The notes below the pieces were generated by a model, which saw only the letters and a program-made list of their open reading frames with translations, was not told the DNA's origin and did no database searches. From assembly GCA_903813345.2 (NCBI GenBank), contig CAIIXF020000011.1, positions 6,472,571 to 6,536,570 of the forward strand: a DNA stretch of 64,000 bases. Reading direction: 5' to 3'. The stretch's first letter is position 1, and each line of letters starts with the position of its first letter. This document shows, piece by piece, positions 1 through 14,200 of this stretch. Both the position numbers and the translations under genes were made by a program. The DNA is from Owenia fusiformis. Its lineage: Eukaryota; Annelida; Polychaeta; Sabellida; Oweniidae.

Positions 1-2400
1 TTCATGCTTGTAAGACAATCCAAATAGTTTCGCGTTAAGTCTCTGTCCCTCCCTAATAACTTATATGAATTATTTGGCCCATACCAATATCTTGTTGCAA
101 GCCTCTAGCCCTCCCTAATATATCACATCAAGTATTTGGTCCCTCCCAATATCGTATTCCAAGTTTGTATTTGGCCCATGCCAATATCTTGTTGCAAGCC
201 TCTGGCCCTCCCTAATATATCACATCAAGTATCTGGTCCCTCCCAATATCTTATTGCAAGCCTCTAGCCCTCCCTAATATATCACATCAAGTATTTGGTC
301 CCTCCCAATATCTTATTCCAAGCCTCTAGCCCTCCCTAATATCTTACATCAAGTATTTGGTCCCTCCCAACATCGTATTCCAAGTCTCTGACCCTCCCAA
401 TATCTTATTGCAAGCCTCTAGCCCTCCCTAATATATCACATCAAGTCTCTGACCCTCCCAATATCTTATTGCAAGCCTCTAGCCCTCCCTAATATATCAC
501 ATCAAGTATCTGGTCCCTCCCAATATCGTATTCCAAGTCTCTGACCCTCCCAATATTTTATGCAAGCCTCTAGCCCTCCCTAATATATCACATCAAGTAT
601 TTGGTCCCTCCCAACATCGTATTCCAAGTCTCTGACCCTCCCAATATCTTATTGCAAGCCTCTAGCCCTCCCTAATATATCACATGAAGTCTCTGACCCT
701 CCCAATATCTTATTGCAAGCCTCTAGCCCTCCCTAATATATCACATCAAGTATCTGGTCCCTCCCAATATCGTATTCCAAGTCTCTGACCCTCCCAATAT
801 ATTATGCAAGCCTCTAGCCCTCCCTAATATATCACATCAAGTATCTGGTCCCTCCCAATATCTTATTCAAAGTCTCTGACCCTCCCAATATCTTGTTGCA
901 CGCCTCTAGCCCTCCCTAATATATCACATCAAGTATTTGGTCCCTCCCAATATCATATTCCAAGTCTCTGACCCTTCCAATATCTTATGCAAGCCTCTAG
1001 CCCTCCCTAATATATCACATCAAGTATCTGGTCCCTTCCAATATCTTATTCCAAGTCTCTGACCCTCCAAATATCTTATTGCAAGCATCTAGCCCTCCTT
1101 AATATATCACATCAAGTCTCTGACCCTCCCAATATCTTATTGCAAGCCTCTAGCCCTCCCTAATATATCACATCAAGTATTTGGTCCCTCCCAATATCTT
1201 ATTGCAAGCCTCTGGCCCTCCCTAATATATCACATCAAGTCTCTGACCCTCCCAATATCTTATTGCAAGCCTCTAGCCCTCCCTAATATATCACATCAAG
1301 TATTTGGTCCCTCCCAATATTGTATTCCAATTCTCTGACCCTCCCAATATCTTATGCAAGCCTCTAGCCCTCCTTAATATATCACATCAAGTCTCTGACC
1401 CTCCCAATATCTTATTGCAAGCCTCTAGCCCTCCTTAATATATCACATCAAGTCTCTGACCCTCCCAATATCTTATTGCAAGCCTCTAGCCCTCCCTAAT
1501 ATATCACATCAAGTCTCTGACCCTCCCAATATCTTATTGCAAGCCTCTAGCCCTCCCTAATATATCACATCAAGTATCTGGTCCCTCCCAATATCTTATT
1601 GCAAGTCTCTAGCCCTCCTTAATATATCACATCAAGTCTCTGACCCTCCCAATATCTTATTGCAAGCCTCTAGCCCTCCCTAATATATCACATCAAGTAT
1701 TTGGTCCCTCCCAATATCTTATTGCAAGCCTCTGGCCCTCCCTAATATATCACATTAAGTCTCTGACCCTCCCAATATCTTATTGCAAGCCTCTAGCCCT
1801 CCCTAATATATCACATCAAGTATTTGGTCCCTCCCAATATCGTATTCCAAGTCACTGACCCTCCCAATATCTTATTGCAAGCCTCTAGCCCTCCCTAATA
1901 TATCACATCAAGTATTTGGTCCCTCCCAATATCGTATTTCAAGTCTCTGACCCTCCCAATATTTTATGCAAGCCTCTAGCCCTCCCTAATATATCACATC
2001 AAGTATCTGGTCCCTCCCAATATCTTATTCAAAGTCTCTGACCCTCCCAATATCTTGTTGCAAGCCTCTAGCCCTCCCTAATATATCACATCAAGTATTT
2101 GGTCCCTCCGAATATCGTATTCCAAGTTTGTATATGGCTCCTTCTAATATTGTATTCCAAGTCTCTGACCCTCCCAATATCTTATTAAATTAATATTGCA
2201 AGCCTCTAGCCCTCCCTAATATATCACATCGGTCCCTCCCAATATCGTATTCCAAGTTTGTATATGGCCCATGCCAATATCTTGTGCCAAGCCTGTGGCC
2301 CTTCCTAATATCTTACATCAATTATGTGGTCCCTCCCAATATCTTGTTGCAAGCCTCTGGCCCTGGCTAATGTATGATATCAGTATCTGACCCTTTTTAA
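1..2400. repeat. 31-bp satellite array with higher-order structure
   Basis: About 75 tandem monomers of 30-31 bp. Three monomer types alternate: one starts CAAGTCTCTGACCCTCCC, one CAAGCCTCTAGCCCTCCC, one CAAGTATTTGGTCCCTCCC, each ending in an AATAT-rich half. They are arranged as dimers and trimers (about 61 and 92 bp), so there is a higher-order repeat. The array decays after about 2300. No gene is seen in it, and the left edge lies outside the window. Confidence 0.95.
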
Positions 2401-2489
2401 TATCTCTCTTCTATCTTCTGTATCCTATCAATATTTTCAATGAAAATTACCCCTCCCCTTCCCTATATCTCTTTTCCAACATAACCCTA

Positions 2490-3278
2490 CTATCACACCA
2501 AACTAGTTCTCACTACGTTCTCGAAAACGGGCTTCAACTATGTAGGAACAAACTGGACCTACTAAGAACCTTTTGGGACCTATTTACAAACTTCATTGAA
2601 CGTACTCAAACGGGTTGGTCCTCTAGAACTGAGACAATGCTCAAAATGTTGTCGTGGTCGTCACGTTCTACAATTAGAACGAGTGACAACGTACTAACGA
2701 CGAGCTGGACGTACTTCGAACGGAACCGTCGTACTTCAATCCTACTAGGGACGTTTTAACAATGAGTTGAACTGTCTGAGGACGTGTTGAGAACGAGGTA
2801 GAACTAATTGCAAACGGGTTTAAACTGATTAAGAACGTATTTAACACTGCTTATGAACGAGTTAGCAAAAATATAGCTATCACACCAAACAAGTTGCCAC
2901 TGCGTTCTTCAAAACTGGTTTTAAACTGTGTGGGAACGGAATGAACGTAGCTGCAACTTTCTAAGGTCTATTTACGAACTTTATGAACGTTCTCAGACAG
3001 GAATGTGGTTTTAGAATTTTGAATCGACGACGGCGACCATACCGTTCTGTAATCAGGTCATGTTGACCTTCTAGACTAAGGGACGCGTTCTACGACGTTG
3101 AACACCGATGTGGTGCAACCTGAACGAACTGCGAACAAGACGGATGTATTGAAGACTGTTTAAGAATGAAGAAGCTAATTATTTCAGACATATCTCCCGA
3201 CCACAGCCAGATTGAGCCCGTTTTACAACGTTTTCGTAGGACTGGCAAGAACGGGTAAGAACTAGTTTGGTGTGATAG
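2490..3278. mobile_element. Non-autonomous element with 21-bp terminal inverted repeats
   Basis: Begins CTATCACACCAAACTAGTTC (2490) and ends with its exact reverse complement (3258-3278). A diverged second copy of the left end lies at 2877, and the two halves (2490-2876, 2877-3278) align as a tandem duplication. The interior is rich in GAACG/CGTTC and has no ORF. I cannot assign a superfamily; a clear target-site duplication is not visible. Confidence 0.75.
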
Positions 3279-3834
3279 GGGGGTAAAGAGCGAACATATT
3301 TTGAGTCATTCAATCCAATTTTTCCCCTGCACCTACTCTGGACTCAATTACCATGCTTGTAAGCCAGTTATTCCCCCACCCCTCCCAAATGTCTAATGTA
3401 TTTCTCCAGGCTGTGCTATACAAGTATAAAGATGTGGGAGCATCATAAGATCTAACTGCAAAATCTAACACAGACTTAGCAAGGGCTTTCATGAACAAAA
3501 ACCTGGATGCTTAATTATTATTCTGCTTTGAGCTGAAACATACAAACTCAGGCTAAAGGCAGGTCTTATAGGTCTACAATAATATTCTCAGAAATAATTT
3601 ATTATTCAGGTACTTAGCAATAGCAGAACTATGTTCTCGGAAAGTACTTTATCTGATAACTGAAGTACAAGAATCATTTTCTGTTTATAAATCTTATTGA
3701 ACTGACTAATTTTTATAAGTAGAAATGGTCAGGTTGGTGTAACCTTGGAGTATATTAATTAATACATGCAAATTGTTGTACAATTTCTAATTCAGGAATG
3801 TCCAGGGTTTTCCAGGGTTTTTCAGGCATGCCAT

Positions 3835-3925
3835 AGTTTTCAGGGGTGCCAGAGTTTTCAGGGGTGCCAGAGTTTTCAGGGGTGCCATGGTTTTCAGGGG
3901 TGCCAGAGTTTTTGGAGGTGTCCAT
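3835..3925. repeat. 18-bp minisatellite
   Basis: About five copies of an 18-bp unit of the type CAGGGGTGCCAGAGTTTT. The unit is a multiple of three, which explains short open frames on both strands; these are not genes. Confidence 0.85.
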
Positions 3926-4154
3926 GATTTTTGTGGGGCATTCAGCCAATGTTTACCAAGAGGGATGCCCAGGTTTTTACAGGTGCGCCTATGATTTAAT
4001 ATTTCGTATTATAAGAGTACTTGATATATAGTTATTTGGGAAGCTTGTAAGTTTAAGCATAAATGTGCACATGTTCTATTAAAATAACTGTCTGCTCCTC
4101 CTCAGGTATTTAAAAAATGTTAAACTTTCTTATCTAAGATTGCAAGCTGGGTGT

Positions 4155-4490
4155 GATATGCCTCCTCTGTTTATATTTGCCTCACCTATTTAGATTTGTC
4201 TCATCTACTTATATTTGCCTCACCTATTTAGATTTGCCTCTTATATTTACCTCACCTATTTATATTTGCCTCATATATTTATATTTACCTCACCTATTTA
4301 TATTTGCCTCACCTATTTAGATTTGCCACTTATATTTGCCTCACCTATTTCTATTTGCCTCATATATTTATATTTGCCTCTATTTATATTTGCCTTATCT
4401 ATTTATATTTGTCTCACCTATTTATTTATATTTGCCTCACCTATTTATATTTGACTCACCTTTTTTTATGTTTGCCTCACCTATTTTTAG
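4155..4490. repeat. About 19-bp minisatellite
   Basis: Around 17 imperfect copies of CCTCACCTATTTATATTTG. Open frames inside it are repeat artefacts rich in Leu, Ile and Tyr. Confidence 0.85.
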
Positions 4491-4499
4491 ATCCTAGCC

Positions 4500-5748
4500 A
4501 AGAACCTGAGCGTGATTGGTTATCAACCAAAACGAAATAATCTTTTTTTAAGACATTTGACCTTGGAAGGATAATTTTTATCCTTTCATCTCACATGATA
4601 ACATGATCTCACGTTATTTGCTAAAAAATTGTTGGATAAGCGGAACAAAGGTTTTTATTAAATATATCACCTTATCAGCTTTATATTGATCTTCAAAGGT
4701 GATGAGTAAGCTTATTTAATAAGTAAATCATTTATTCATATCAACCTTGTTTTGTGTTCTGAAATCATATTTGCAAATTGATTTGAAAACCTTTACAGAC
4801 TTTGAAATATGCAGAAGTTCTGTTACAAAAAGCATTCTAAAGGTCCCGACTTTTACTCCTTTTCATATCTATTTTCTAAGTATCTTCCAAGTGTATACTT
4901 TTTTGAGGAAAACTAATGATTTTTACATAATGCATTCATTTTCTATAAACATGATTTTCATGTTGATTATTTGGGAGGATTTACACATTTTTCTCACTTT
5001 TGTGATTTTTAGAAAATAGACATGACAAGGAATGACATGAGCCAAAAATATTCTAAAATTGAAACAATTTTTTGTTTAGCCTGCTTGCTATATCTGATTC
5101 TCTCTTTAATAACTTCACCAATTGATAAGATATAGTAGATCTTTTGGGAGATATTATTATTATATAATTGGTAAGTCAACTGTACACATTGCTTGCAATT
5201 TTGTCACTCCTATCGGCCTGATTTTACCTTTGATTTTGCCTTTGAAAATTGGTAGAAACATTACAGATTCTGGATCAAAATGTCATGTTCCCATGACACT
5301 TTCCCAAGTTTTGCTAAATGTGGAACTTCCTTTAACTACACGAAAAAGGTGTCAAAACAAAAGCAGATGCATTGTACAAAATGTGTTGATGTTTTCGTTG
5401 AGACATAAACTTTGATACTCAAACATGATGGCATTTATAATGTAAAATAATTTCAAAAATAGCGAAAAACAACCGCAAGCACGACCTCTTGTTCTTTATG
5501 GAATTCAAACACTTCGGAGCATTTCACGTAAGTGGGTAGAACATTTCGCCAAATAATTAGCTAAGTGCGAGATGAGCACACTAATGCCACTTAGTGTCTT
5601 TTCGTAGTTATTAGAAGAAAAAATTATCAGCTGTTTGAAGTTGTGTTGTATTTCAAAGTAAGAGATACACTCCCACCAAAAGTTTGGAAACTGTGTTTGG
5701 ATCAGACATATGTTTAGCAATTTCAACAAATTCATTAATTTTCATTTA
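4500..5748. other. Non-coding stretch, nothing recognised
   Basis: AT-rich sequence with only short ORFs (under 100 codons) that resemble no family I know. A first NELL exon (signal peptide) could lie here, anywhere else before 8136, or left of the window; I found no convincing candidate. Confidence 0.4.
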
Positions 5749-5911
5749 CAGTAAAACCTATATATACTGAACATTTTTTGACAAGAATAATTATTATTAT
5801 TGGTAGGTGTTCACTACAGAGAGGGTAAGTTATACAGAAGTCAGTAGAGTACTATGTGAGGAAGAAGGTTGTTCACTAGAGTGGTGTTCACTTAGACCGG
5901 TTTTACAGTGT
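5749..5911. mobile_element. MITE-like repeat, pogo/Tigger-type ends
   Basis: About 160 bp bounded by CAGTAAAACC on the left and GGTTTTACAG on the right, with a further matching block inside each end (TGAACA and TGTTCA). These ends resemble the pogo/Tigger type of Tc1-mariner elements. No ORF. The assignment rests on the termini alone. Confidence 0.45.
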
Positions 5912-6599
5912 TATGAATTTTAAACAAATTGTACATGAGGGGGATGTACCTCGAGTACAATACTGACTTCTCGATGCAGTAAGAACTTGGAAAAATTTAC
6001 GTGGGTGATGTCAGCTTAAACAATGAAGTGTTTCACACAGAGTTGTGTAAGTTCTCTCTATTTTATCACATACGAATATTAATCCCATAAAGGTCATGTT
6101 TTGAAATGTAAAATAAAGTGAAAAAGAGTGGAATTAGCAAGAAATAAAGTGGACAGACATTTAGTTAACACTCTAAGTTGTATAAAAATGGCAAAAAATG
6201 AAATACTTTATTCAAATTTTGAAGAGAAATTAAGTAAAATAGTTTATGCAGACGGACATTTTAAGGGCGATGCAGAACATGATCCAGTGTGAAAGCATAA
6301 AGAAATGTAATATGGTCCATAATTGTAATCCTAGTAGGTTGTGATGATGTGAAAAAATCTTTTTGTGTCATCCAGTCTTGAAATGCCTTCCAATTATCAG
6401 AAAAATCATTCTTGGGTCATGCATTTTTGAAATGTCATCCTTATCTTGCTATTAATCTGTGGCTTTTGTTTGAACAGAGGAGGGGATTTTCCAATATGCA
6501 TTGTCATGATGTCATCTTCTTTTCTTTTATGATAACCTCCTTGGATGACATTCATTTTAAAATAGATGGGTTCTTATAAGTATTGAAATGTCAGAGAGA

Positions 6600-6965
6600 T
6601 AGAGAGGACAAGTCTCGGTTTGGAGAACAGTCTCTTGGACTAATAATTTTTTTATGAAAAATATAGAAATATCACCCAAATTAAAATATGAATATTCAAA
6701 AGAGGACATTTAAATCTACAATATGTAAAAATATCAAAATTGTCTGAAGCAGGCGTAATGTGCAGTAAATCGATTCAATAAATTTAGACAAGTCTCGATT
6801 TAGAGAAAGAAGTTCACCAGTGTCTGTGGTAATAATTTTTTTATGATAAAATAAAAATATCACCCAAATTAAATTATGGATATTCAAAAGAGGACATTTA
6901 AATCTACAAGATGTAAGAATATCAATATTGTCCAAAGCAGGCGTAACATGCAGTAGACTGATGAC
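6600..6965. repeat. Direct duplication of about 187 bp
   Basis: Two adjacent copies, the second from about 6785, sharing blocks such as GACAAGTCTCG, ATATCACCCAAATTAAA and AAAAGAGGACATTTAAATCT. A minus-strand ORF over the second copy is not protein-like. Confidence 0.7.
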
Positions 6966-8135
6966 CTTCATTCTCCAAACCAAGAATGGTTTAAGTTAAA
7001 CAGACTTAATTCAATAAGTAATTTGAGGGGCATTGACAAGCAAGTATTCTGTATGTTTCTAGTCATATTTTATCAAAAAGATATTATTCATTCAAACAAA
7101 GCATATCCTGTCATTTTACACTCTAACCTTTAATGAAAAAGATCAGAAGTTTCAAAGAATGAAAGTGTTTTCAGCTTTTGATGGTATAGACATCAAGTCT
7201 TTTGTAAATACTACTGTATGCTGTTGGTGTGTTTGATTTCATCTCATCAGGTGAAAAATTGCAAATCTCAAGAACTTTGAATTGTAATATATGAACAACT
7301 TTTCACCACTTTAATTCTGATTGATTTGTCTGTGATTTAAAAAAATTAAAAATCATATTCTGAAAACAATATTTGTGGATGTCCGAATTGGCACTGGCAG
7401 GTCATACAATGAATATTATTGCATAATTTATCCTATTACTGTACTTACAGTTCAAGGTGAATAACACCAGGAAATATTCGTGATCTTCTATTTAGAATGA
7501 AATTTATTTCATAACATATTTTAAGTACTTTATCTAGCATGACCGAAACCTAATTGGATATTGGTTGTAGTTTGTAAAAGCTTTATGTCATTTCCATATT
7601 TACTTTTCATCATGTTCAGTCGGATTTGTCTATCAAGTAAAAATGGTATTTTCCCACCAACTCGGCATTTTTTACAAATTCAATTTTTAAGGTTTTCTGC
7701 AAGGATAACGTCAACTGATTTGGAAAAAAACTTTTGTTTGACACCAGGACAGTTTGATTTTGAAGGCATGCAGTCATACTGACTTTAATTAAAAAACTGA
7801 TGTCTCATAAAAATTCTTATGTACTCTACATTTAGCAAAGTTCATTTACGCGCATTCATTCAAACAGATGGATTAGAATTGCGACAATGATGTATTATGA
7901 TTTTTTTTGAGACTGTAGAATTTGAATTATAGGTAAAATTTATTCTTACAGTTCCTATCATCTTTCCCTGGGTTTTCTGACAGAACTTGCTTTATGGGTA
8001 ATGTGTTTTAGTCCACAACTTAAGATGACTGACGATGCTTCAACCCTAACCCCTTACCCTAACCATAACCCTAAAGGGTCGCTGAACATCTATGATATCC
8101 CCCTCTGCTTCACATATTCATATTCTTTCTTTCAG

Positions 8136-8255
8136 CCCCACCGTGGGAGGATATTGTTGCCATGGAGAAGCATCATATCGATTTAATGTCTGCCGTGGAT
8201 TGGAAACAGCCTAACGTTACAAAAATGTATAGCCCAAATACCTACAAACTTAATG
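8136..8255 (+). CDS. NELL: NELL exon: start of laminin-G/TSPN region
   Basis: Encodes about 39 residues containing DIVAMEKHHIDLMSAVDW and ending NTYKLN. It aligns weakly with the DIVTELDL...NASKAFLFQD stretch at the start of mature NELL. Acceptor TTTCAG, donor GTAAGA. It enters with two bases completing a codon and leaves in phase 1, which exactly matches the next exon. Similarity alone is modest; phase and the continued alignment make the call. The signal-peptide exon must lie upstream and was not found. Confidence 0.75.
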
Positions 8256-11200
8256 GTAAGATATGAATTTAATTTAAACATAAATGTTACACTAATTTGG
8301 GATTCCTTGTACCTGAAATATGACACTTGAGATAAACAGGATATGAAAATCAGACTAATTGTGGCCTATGAGAAACAAGTCTTTTTACCATGATACTAGA
8401 CACAGGGAAATTTAATATAAATTTTTCCCAAATGGATTATTTTATTAAAGATAAGACATTTTTGAATGGAGGTCAAAATAAATACAATATGGAGAAAATT
8501 TGTTGATTTTTGTTTATTGGAAAATTGTACAACATTGTAATTTTCAACAAAGGCTATAAATACACAAAGTCAGTTGACATTTCTGTTTTTTCTGTTTTTT
8601 CAAAGATTTTAATCTCAGCAAACATAGAAGCTTGAATTGTCTGAATAACGTTGAATTGCAATTTTGCATGCCGTCTAAAGATGAAAGTTAGTTAGGTCAA
8701 ACATATGAACTTGATATCTTTATTATTTGTCGTATTTGAACTTTGAACATTTGACTAAAATTCTTTTGAAAATTGAGATTTATCTGTAAATCTAGGTGTG
8801 TGTTATAAACAGGAGAAACATATATTTCATTCTGAAAAAAAGAAGTGATGGGGAAACGGTTACAATAAATTTTACTTAATTCAGATGCAGGAACTGACAT
8901 TGTACTTTTGATTTACTTTTTTAGGAGTGTATAATTATAATGTCCATGATTTAAGATTTTACAATTTATATTACAATTTCGAACAATTGCTTGAAATGTA
9001 AACTTGACAACTTAAAAATGGAAATTCAAGTCTCGCATCCATATTACTTTTGTGCCATTTCATATTTTTGCAGTTAATAAGCATTTTATAATATAATAAC
9101 TTTAATGTATAAACTTGGTTATATCAAGGCAAGTTAACCCTCCCAAAAGAAAACATAATTTCCCCGTTCATTCACATGGGTTGGTTGAGTGGGAAAAGAT
9201 CACGGCGCACTGTGCAACATTTTCCTCCTAGATCATGAACCTTTTGTATATCTTTTGTCCCCTACTGTTAAAACAAATATAGATTCACCCTTCTTAAACC
9301 TTATCTTTGTATTGCTTATAATTGAAATTATCATAAAAATATGTTTTTCAATTAGATTGTTGTTTTTGTTACTTGATTAATTCATTAACTGTCTGAGCCT
9401 CTACATGTGATTTTTGGCAGATCTTCTTAATTTTTCTTTTTCTCATAAGCAATTATTTTAAATTATTGTGATATTTTAAATTGCCAGACAATGTATTATA
9501 CTTCATTATCCCATCGAACAAAGTTTGTAGGGATATAGAGAAGCCATCCGTTTGTTCAACCATCCTTTTGTTCATTTTATGAGTGCAATAACTCAAATAC
9601 CAGTTGACAGATTAGGTTCAAATTTTATTTGCTGAAACGTTTTCAAGGTGGCCACTATTTATCAAAACATGTTTTGTTTGGTGGGATTTGCTACTCCGTG
9701 GAGTTGCTGTTTTCTAGTTAAGTATGTTCGAGCCTCCACATGGGATATTTGGCAGATCTACACAATTTTACTTTTTCCCATAAGCAATTATTTTAAACTA
9801 TTGTGACATTTTAAATTGATAGACAATGTATTACACTTCATTAAGTATGTCTGAGCCGTTACCCCCATGAGGATTTGGCAGAACTTCCTGGGAACTTAAT
9901 CAGGCATTTAGGCAAAGGTTAGATAATAAACATGGAAGGTGTATCATTTTAAGTTTTAAATAACAACTTAGAAAGCGATATGATAGCGTAAAGTGTAGGT
10001 AGGCGGCACTTAAACATAAATGTTACCTACTCGGGTATAACTAAACATGTGAGGGAGATTGATAGGTGTTTTTATCATTGGCTCATTCATACTTTTTTCG
10101 ACTTTTTTTTTTGTCTTTTTTCATATTTTTTGTTTTACTTTCAACACATATCCTTTAAAGGTGTTTTGCCAGCTGTACAATTTCTTATGTAGTTTAAAAA
10201 TAACTTAGTTCTAAATGAAGACCTGTATATAAGAATATCTGTATAACACTTGAGAATGAACACTTTTGTAAAGGAAACACCTCTCAAATTCTGATTGGGA
10301 CCTTATATCAGACTTATAGCCAGCTTTTGCCAAGGGGTGTTCTGTTTTTAAAGAATTCCAGGGATGTTCAAATATGACAACTTTGACCCAAAATCACTTG
10401 AAAAGTGCTCAAAATGGTGAAAACTGCATGACTTTGAAAGAATTTGTGGCAATGGTGATTCACTTTGACCCCGTCCTCCAACAACCCCTCCCTTGCTACG
10501 GGTCTGCATATTATCTATATTTTGTTTTGATGTTATCTGTCTGGGTCAACTGTTTACTATATAGTATATATGACCAGTGGTTTAGCCAGTATGTACAACT
10601 CACCAACTGAGTTTCTTTCAATGTGTAATTTTTTAATAAAATGGAGCAGAATTATCATAGAGTCCAATGCCTTCAATGAGGTCATATCACTTTAGAGGTG
10701 TATCACTTTCAGAGATGTTCCACTTTAGAGGTGTACCACTTTCAGAGGTGTTCCACTTTAGAGGTGTACCACTTTCAGAGGTGTTCCACTTTAGAGGTAT
10801 ACCACTTTCAGAGGTGTTCCACTTTAGAGGTGTACCACTTTCAGAGGTGTTCTACTTATAGAGGTGTACCACTTTCAGAGGTGTTCCACTTTAGAGGTGT
10901 TCCACTTTAGAGGTGTACCACTTTCAGAGGTGTACCACTTTCAGAGGTGTTCCACTTTAGAGGTGTACCACTTTCAGAGGTGTTCCACTTATAGAGGTGT
11001 TCCCCTTTAGAGGTGCTCTACTTTCAGAGGTGTTCTACTTTAGAGGTGTACCACTTTCAGAGCTGTTCCACTTTAGAGGTGTACCACTTTCAGAGGTGTT
11101 ATATTATAGAGGTGTACCACTTTCAGAGGTGTTCCACTTTAGAGGTGTACCACTTTCAGAGGTGTTATATTATAGAGGTGTTCCACTTTAGAGGTGTACC

Positions 11201-14200
11201 ACTTTCAGAGGTGTTCCACTTATAGAGGTGTTCCCCTTTAGAGGTGCTCTACTTTCAGAGGTGTTCCACTTTAGAGGTGTACCACTTTCAGAGGTGTTCC
11301 ACTTTAGAGGTTTTACTGTGCAACCAATAGGCAAAAGTTTGATAAATGAATTTGAATTCCAGTATAGCCTTTTGATTTTAAAATGTTCTAACATTCTTGT
11401 TTTTTAGAAATGAAAAGAGAACTGAAAGTAAACAAACAAACAAGACGAAAAGTTCTAGTTAATTTAAAAAAGTACTCAGACTTCACAGTGCTTTCCACAA
11501 TAAAACAAAGGCCTGGAAATGTAGGAGCAATCGTGGCACTTTCCGGGAAGAATAATGTGTGAGTATAGACGATACATTTCATAATATCAAAAAAAGGTGA
11601 CAGGTCATCTCAACCCTACCCTTTGCATTCGTTTGACTTCATTTCTTAAAAGAGAGCTTCGTCTTCACTCTTTCAAACTAAAATAAACCTGTGAACTCAC
11701 CGCGCCAATCAGTGTTCGTCGGCCAAATTTGACCGACGTTCTTCATCTCAACCCAGTCCAACTCAACCCCAAGCCAAATGAGGTGACACAAAAATGGTTA
11801 ATGGAAATTATTGGTAACTTTGTGAAGTAGGCAATTCCGTTTTGAAAGTACACCTGGATCTTCCCCACTGATAGAAACAGTATTTTTTTCTCATTGTAAT
11901 CTCATTGAAATCCTACTTTTTATGACCATATATCACAATCTGCGAGTTAACAAGCTCATCTAGTTGTATGCCATATGAGTTTTATTGTACCTAAAAAAGG
12001 TAAGATATTGTTGTCAGCTTGGCGGGTGGCAGGCGGGCGACAGGCGGCTGTCGTCTCACTTTTTTTGTCATTGCGATTCCAGGAAAACCACTTCATGGAT
12101 TTACTTCAAATTTTCACACATGTTACATGGTAAGAAGTTCTAGAACTGATTAACTTTTTGATGGCCATCTTGCATTCTGGCGGCCATTTTTGAAGTTTTT
12201 AGATAAATCTTGTCATCACCATTCCGTGGAAACCAATTAAAGGATTAAGTTCAAATTTTTACACATGTTACATGGTATGAAGTTCTAGCGCTGATTAACT
12301 TTTCAGTGGCCATCTTGCTTTCTGGGTCAACAAGCCAACACTGCTATGTTTTAGGTACGATATTGTTCACCCTGGCCTGCCTTGTTCAGAAATCCAATTG
12401 GAAATATTTGATAAGTTAAAAATAAAGTAATTTTATCAGATTCTCAATATAAGAAATAATATACTAGCCCAACCACTACTAGTGCCATCTATTTTTTCTT
12501 GTATATAACAAATCCTCTATTACCCCTTCCAAAATAAAAGTGCTTTGATTCATCAATTTTTTACAATTACCTATATTTTAATCCAGTTTCAAAGACCTTA
12601 ATCATCCCTTTATAATAAAAATTATATATGCAGTCTATGTGAATAGTTATTTGCCCTTGATATCTAGTTTGGGTAAACATCACATTTGCATCATATTGGA
12701 TTCCTATGAAATTACATTACCAAGTATAATAGAATTCTAATAAAAAACACCATTGAATAGTAATTATGAAAAAAATAGTCTGTAAACTGACACTAGAATA
12801 AAAGGATGTTAAATATGGTCTAATATCTTATACAGGGTGAGCCAAAAAGAAGGTAACAAAGATTTTAATAACTCAGTCATTTAGCATGGGGTTACAATTT
12901 TATTTGGCACAATTTAAACTTATTCACTTGTCTCTCATCCTATTAAGTTTAATTGGTCTCTCCCATATGATTTTGTTGGCATTTACAAAACATGCTCCAA
13001 ATGCGAAACAGGCCACACTCACTGGACATAAAACACTTTGGATTTTTATCTATGGGGCTAATGTCTACTGTCACTACTTTAAACATTGAAATAAGATATA
13101 AGAAGGAAAATGTGAGGCATTACACAAGTTGTCTGTGCTTGTGTAGTGATACGTCCAAGCCTCCAGACACGGCGCCATTATTTTACAGCGCTTTTTTTAA
13201 TTATGTATTATTCTTGTACAATTGAGTACATTCTACCAATCGGATTTCTCTCTGAAATAGTGTTCAGTTTTAAATTTTTCATAACTGGGGGTATAATTGT
13301 TATTTACTAGATCTGGAAATTTACCCTTGATTGTATGTATGAGAATTTTCATGATTTCACAAATCTTCAACCGAAAAGTTGAGCCTCTGTCTTTCTGTTG
13401 GTTAATTTGTCCATCCATCCGTTGATCTGTCTGTCTGCACATCCATCCATCCATCCATTCATCCATCCATCCACCCGCCCGTCCGTCCGTCCATTCATCC
13501 ATTCATCAATTTTCTGACAAATCTAAACTAATCCTCATTTTCATTAATTAATTATCATTCAATGATTAACCTATTTCCTTTAAGTGGGTGAAATTGTAAA
13601 AAATAACATTTATACGTTTTAAAGGGCACTTTGTGTGAGATAACACACATATTCCATGTCATTATCTTAATGAAAGTGGCATTTCAATAGTTATTATGTT
13701 ACAATAATTGTGATAATTTGATTGACAATCTACATTATGTCTGCATTTCCATTAAAGGTCTTTTATAATTGCCATACAAGTCAATTATTGCTGGCACAGA
13801 AAATCCCTTAGGAAAAAACTCTTGCTTTGACCTGCATAGTGAAAAGAGGACCTTCTTTTGACATGATTCCTCTTATACATGTACCTATTATGTGTGATTG
13901 AAATAGGTTACCACCAGTATTAGGACACCTTTATAAGTGTGATGACCTTTATAAGTGTGATGACCTTTATTAGTGTGATGACCTTTATAAGTGTGATGAC
14001 CTTTATAAGTGTAATGACCTTTATAAGTGTCATGACCTTTATAAGTGTGATAACCTTTATAAGTGTGATGACCTTTATAAGTGTGATGACCTTTATTAGT
14101 GTGATGACCTTTATAAGTGTGATGACTCTTGCTTCTTTAATCGCACTTTAGAATACCATTGACTTCACTTTGTTATGTTGAGGGAATTGAGCTTTTTTCG

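Noticed and set aside
1..2400. CRISPR-like repeat-spacer array
   Set aside because: Units are directly adjacent and similar throughout; there are no unique spacers, and the window is animal DNA.
10667..11225. Overlapping ORFs with RGVPLSEVFHF-type repeats
   Set aside because: Frames of a 33-bp tandem repeat; all frames stay open together, which is typical of repeat DNA and not of a gene.
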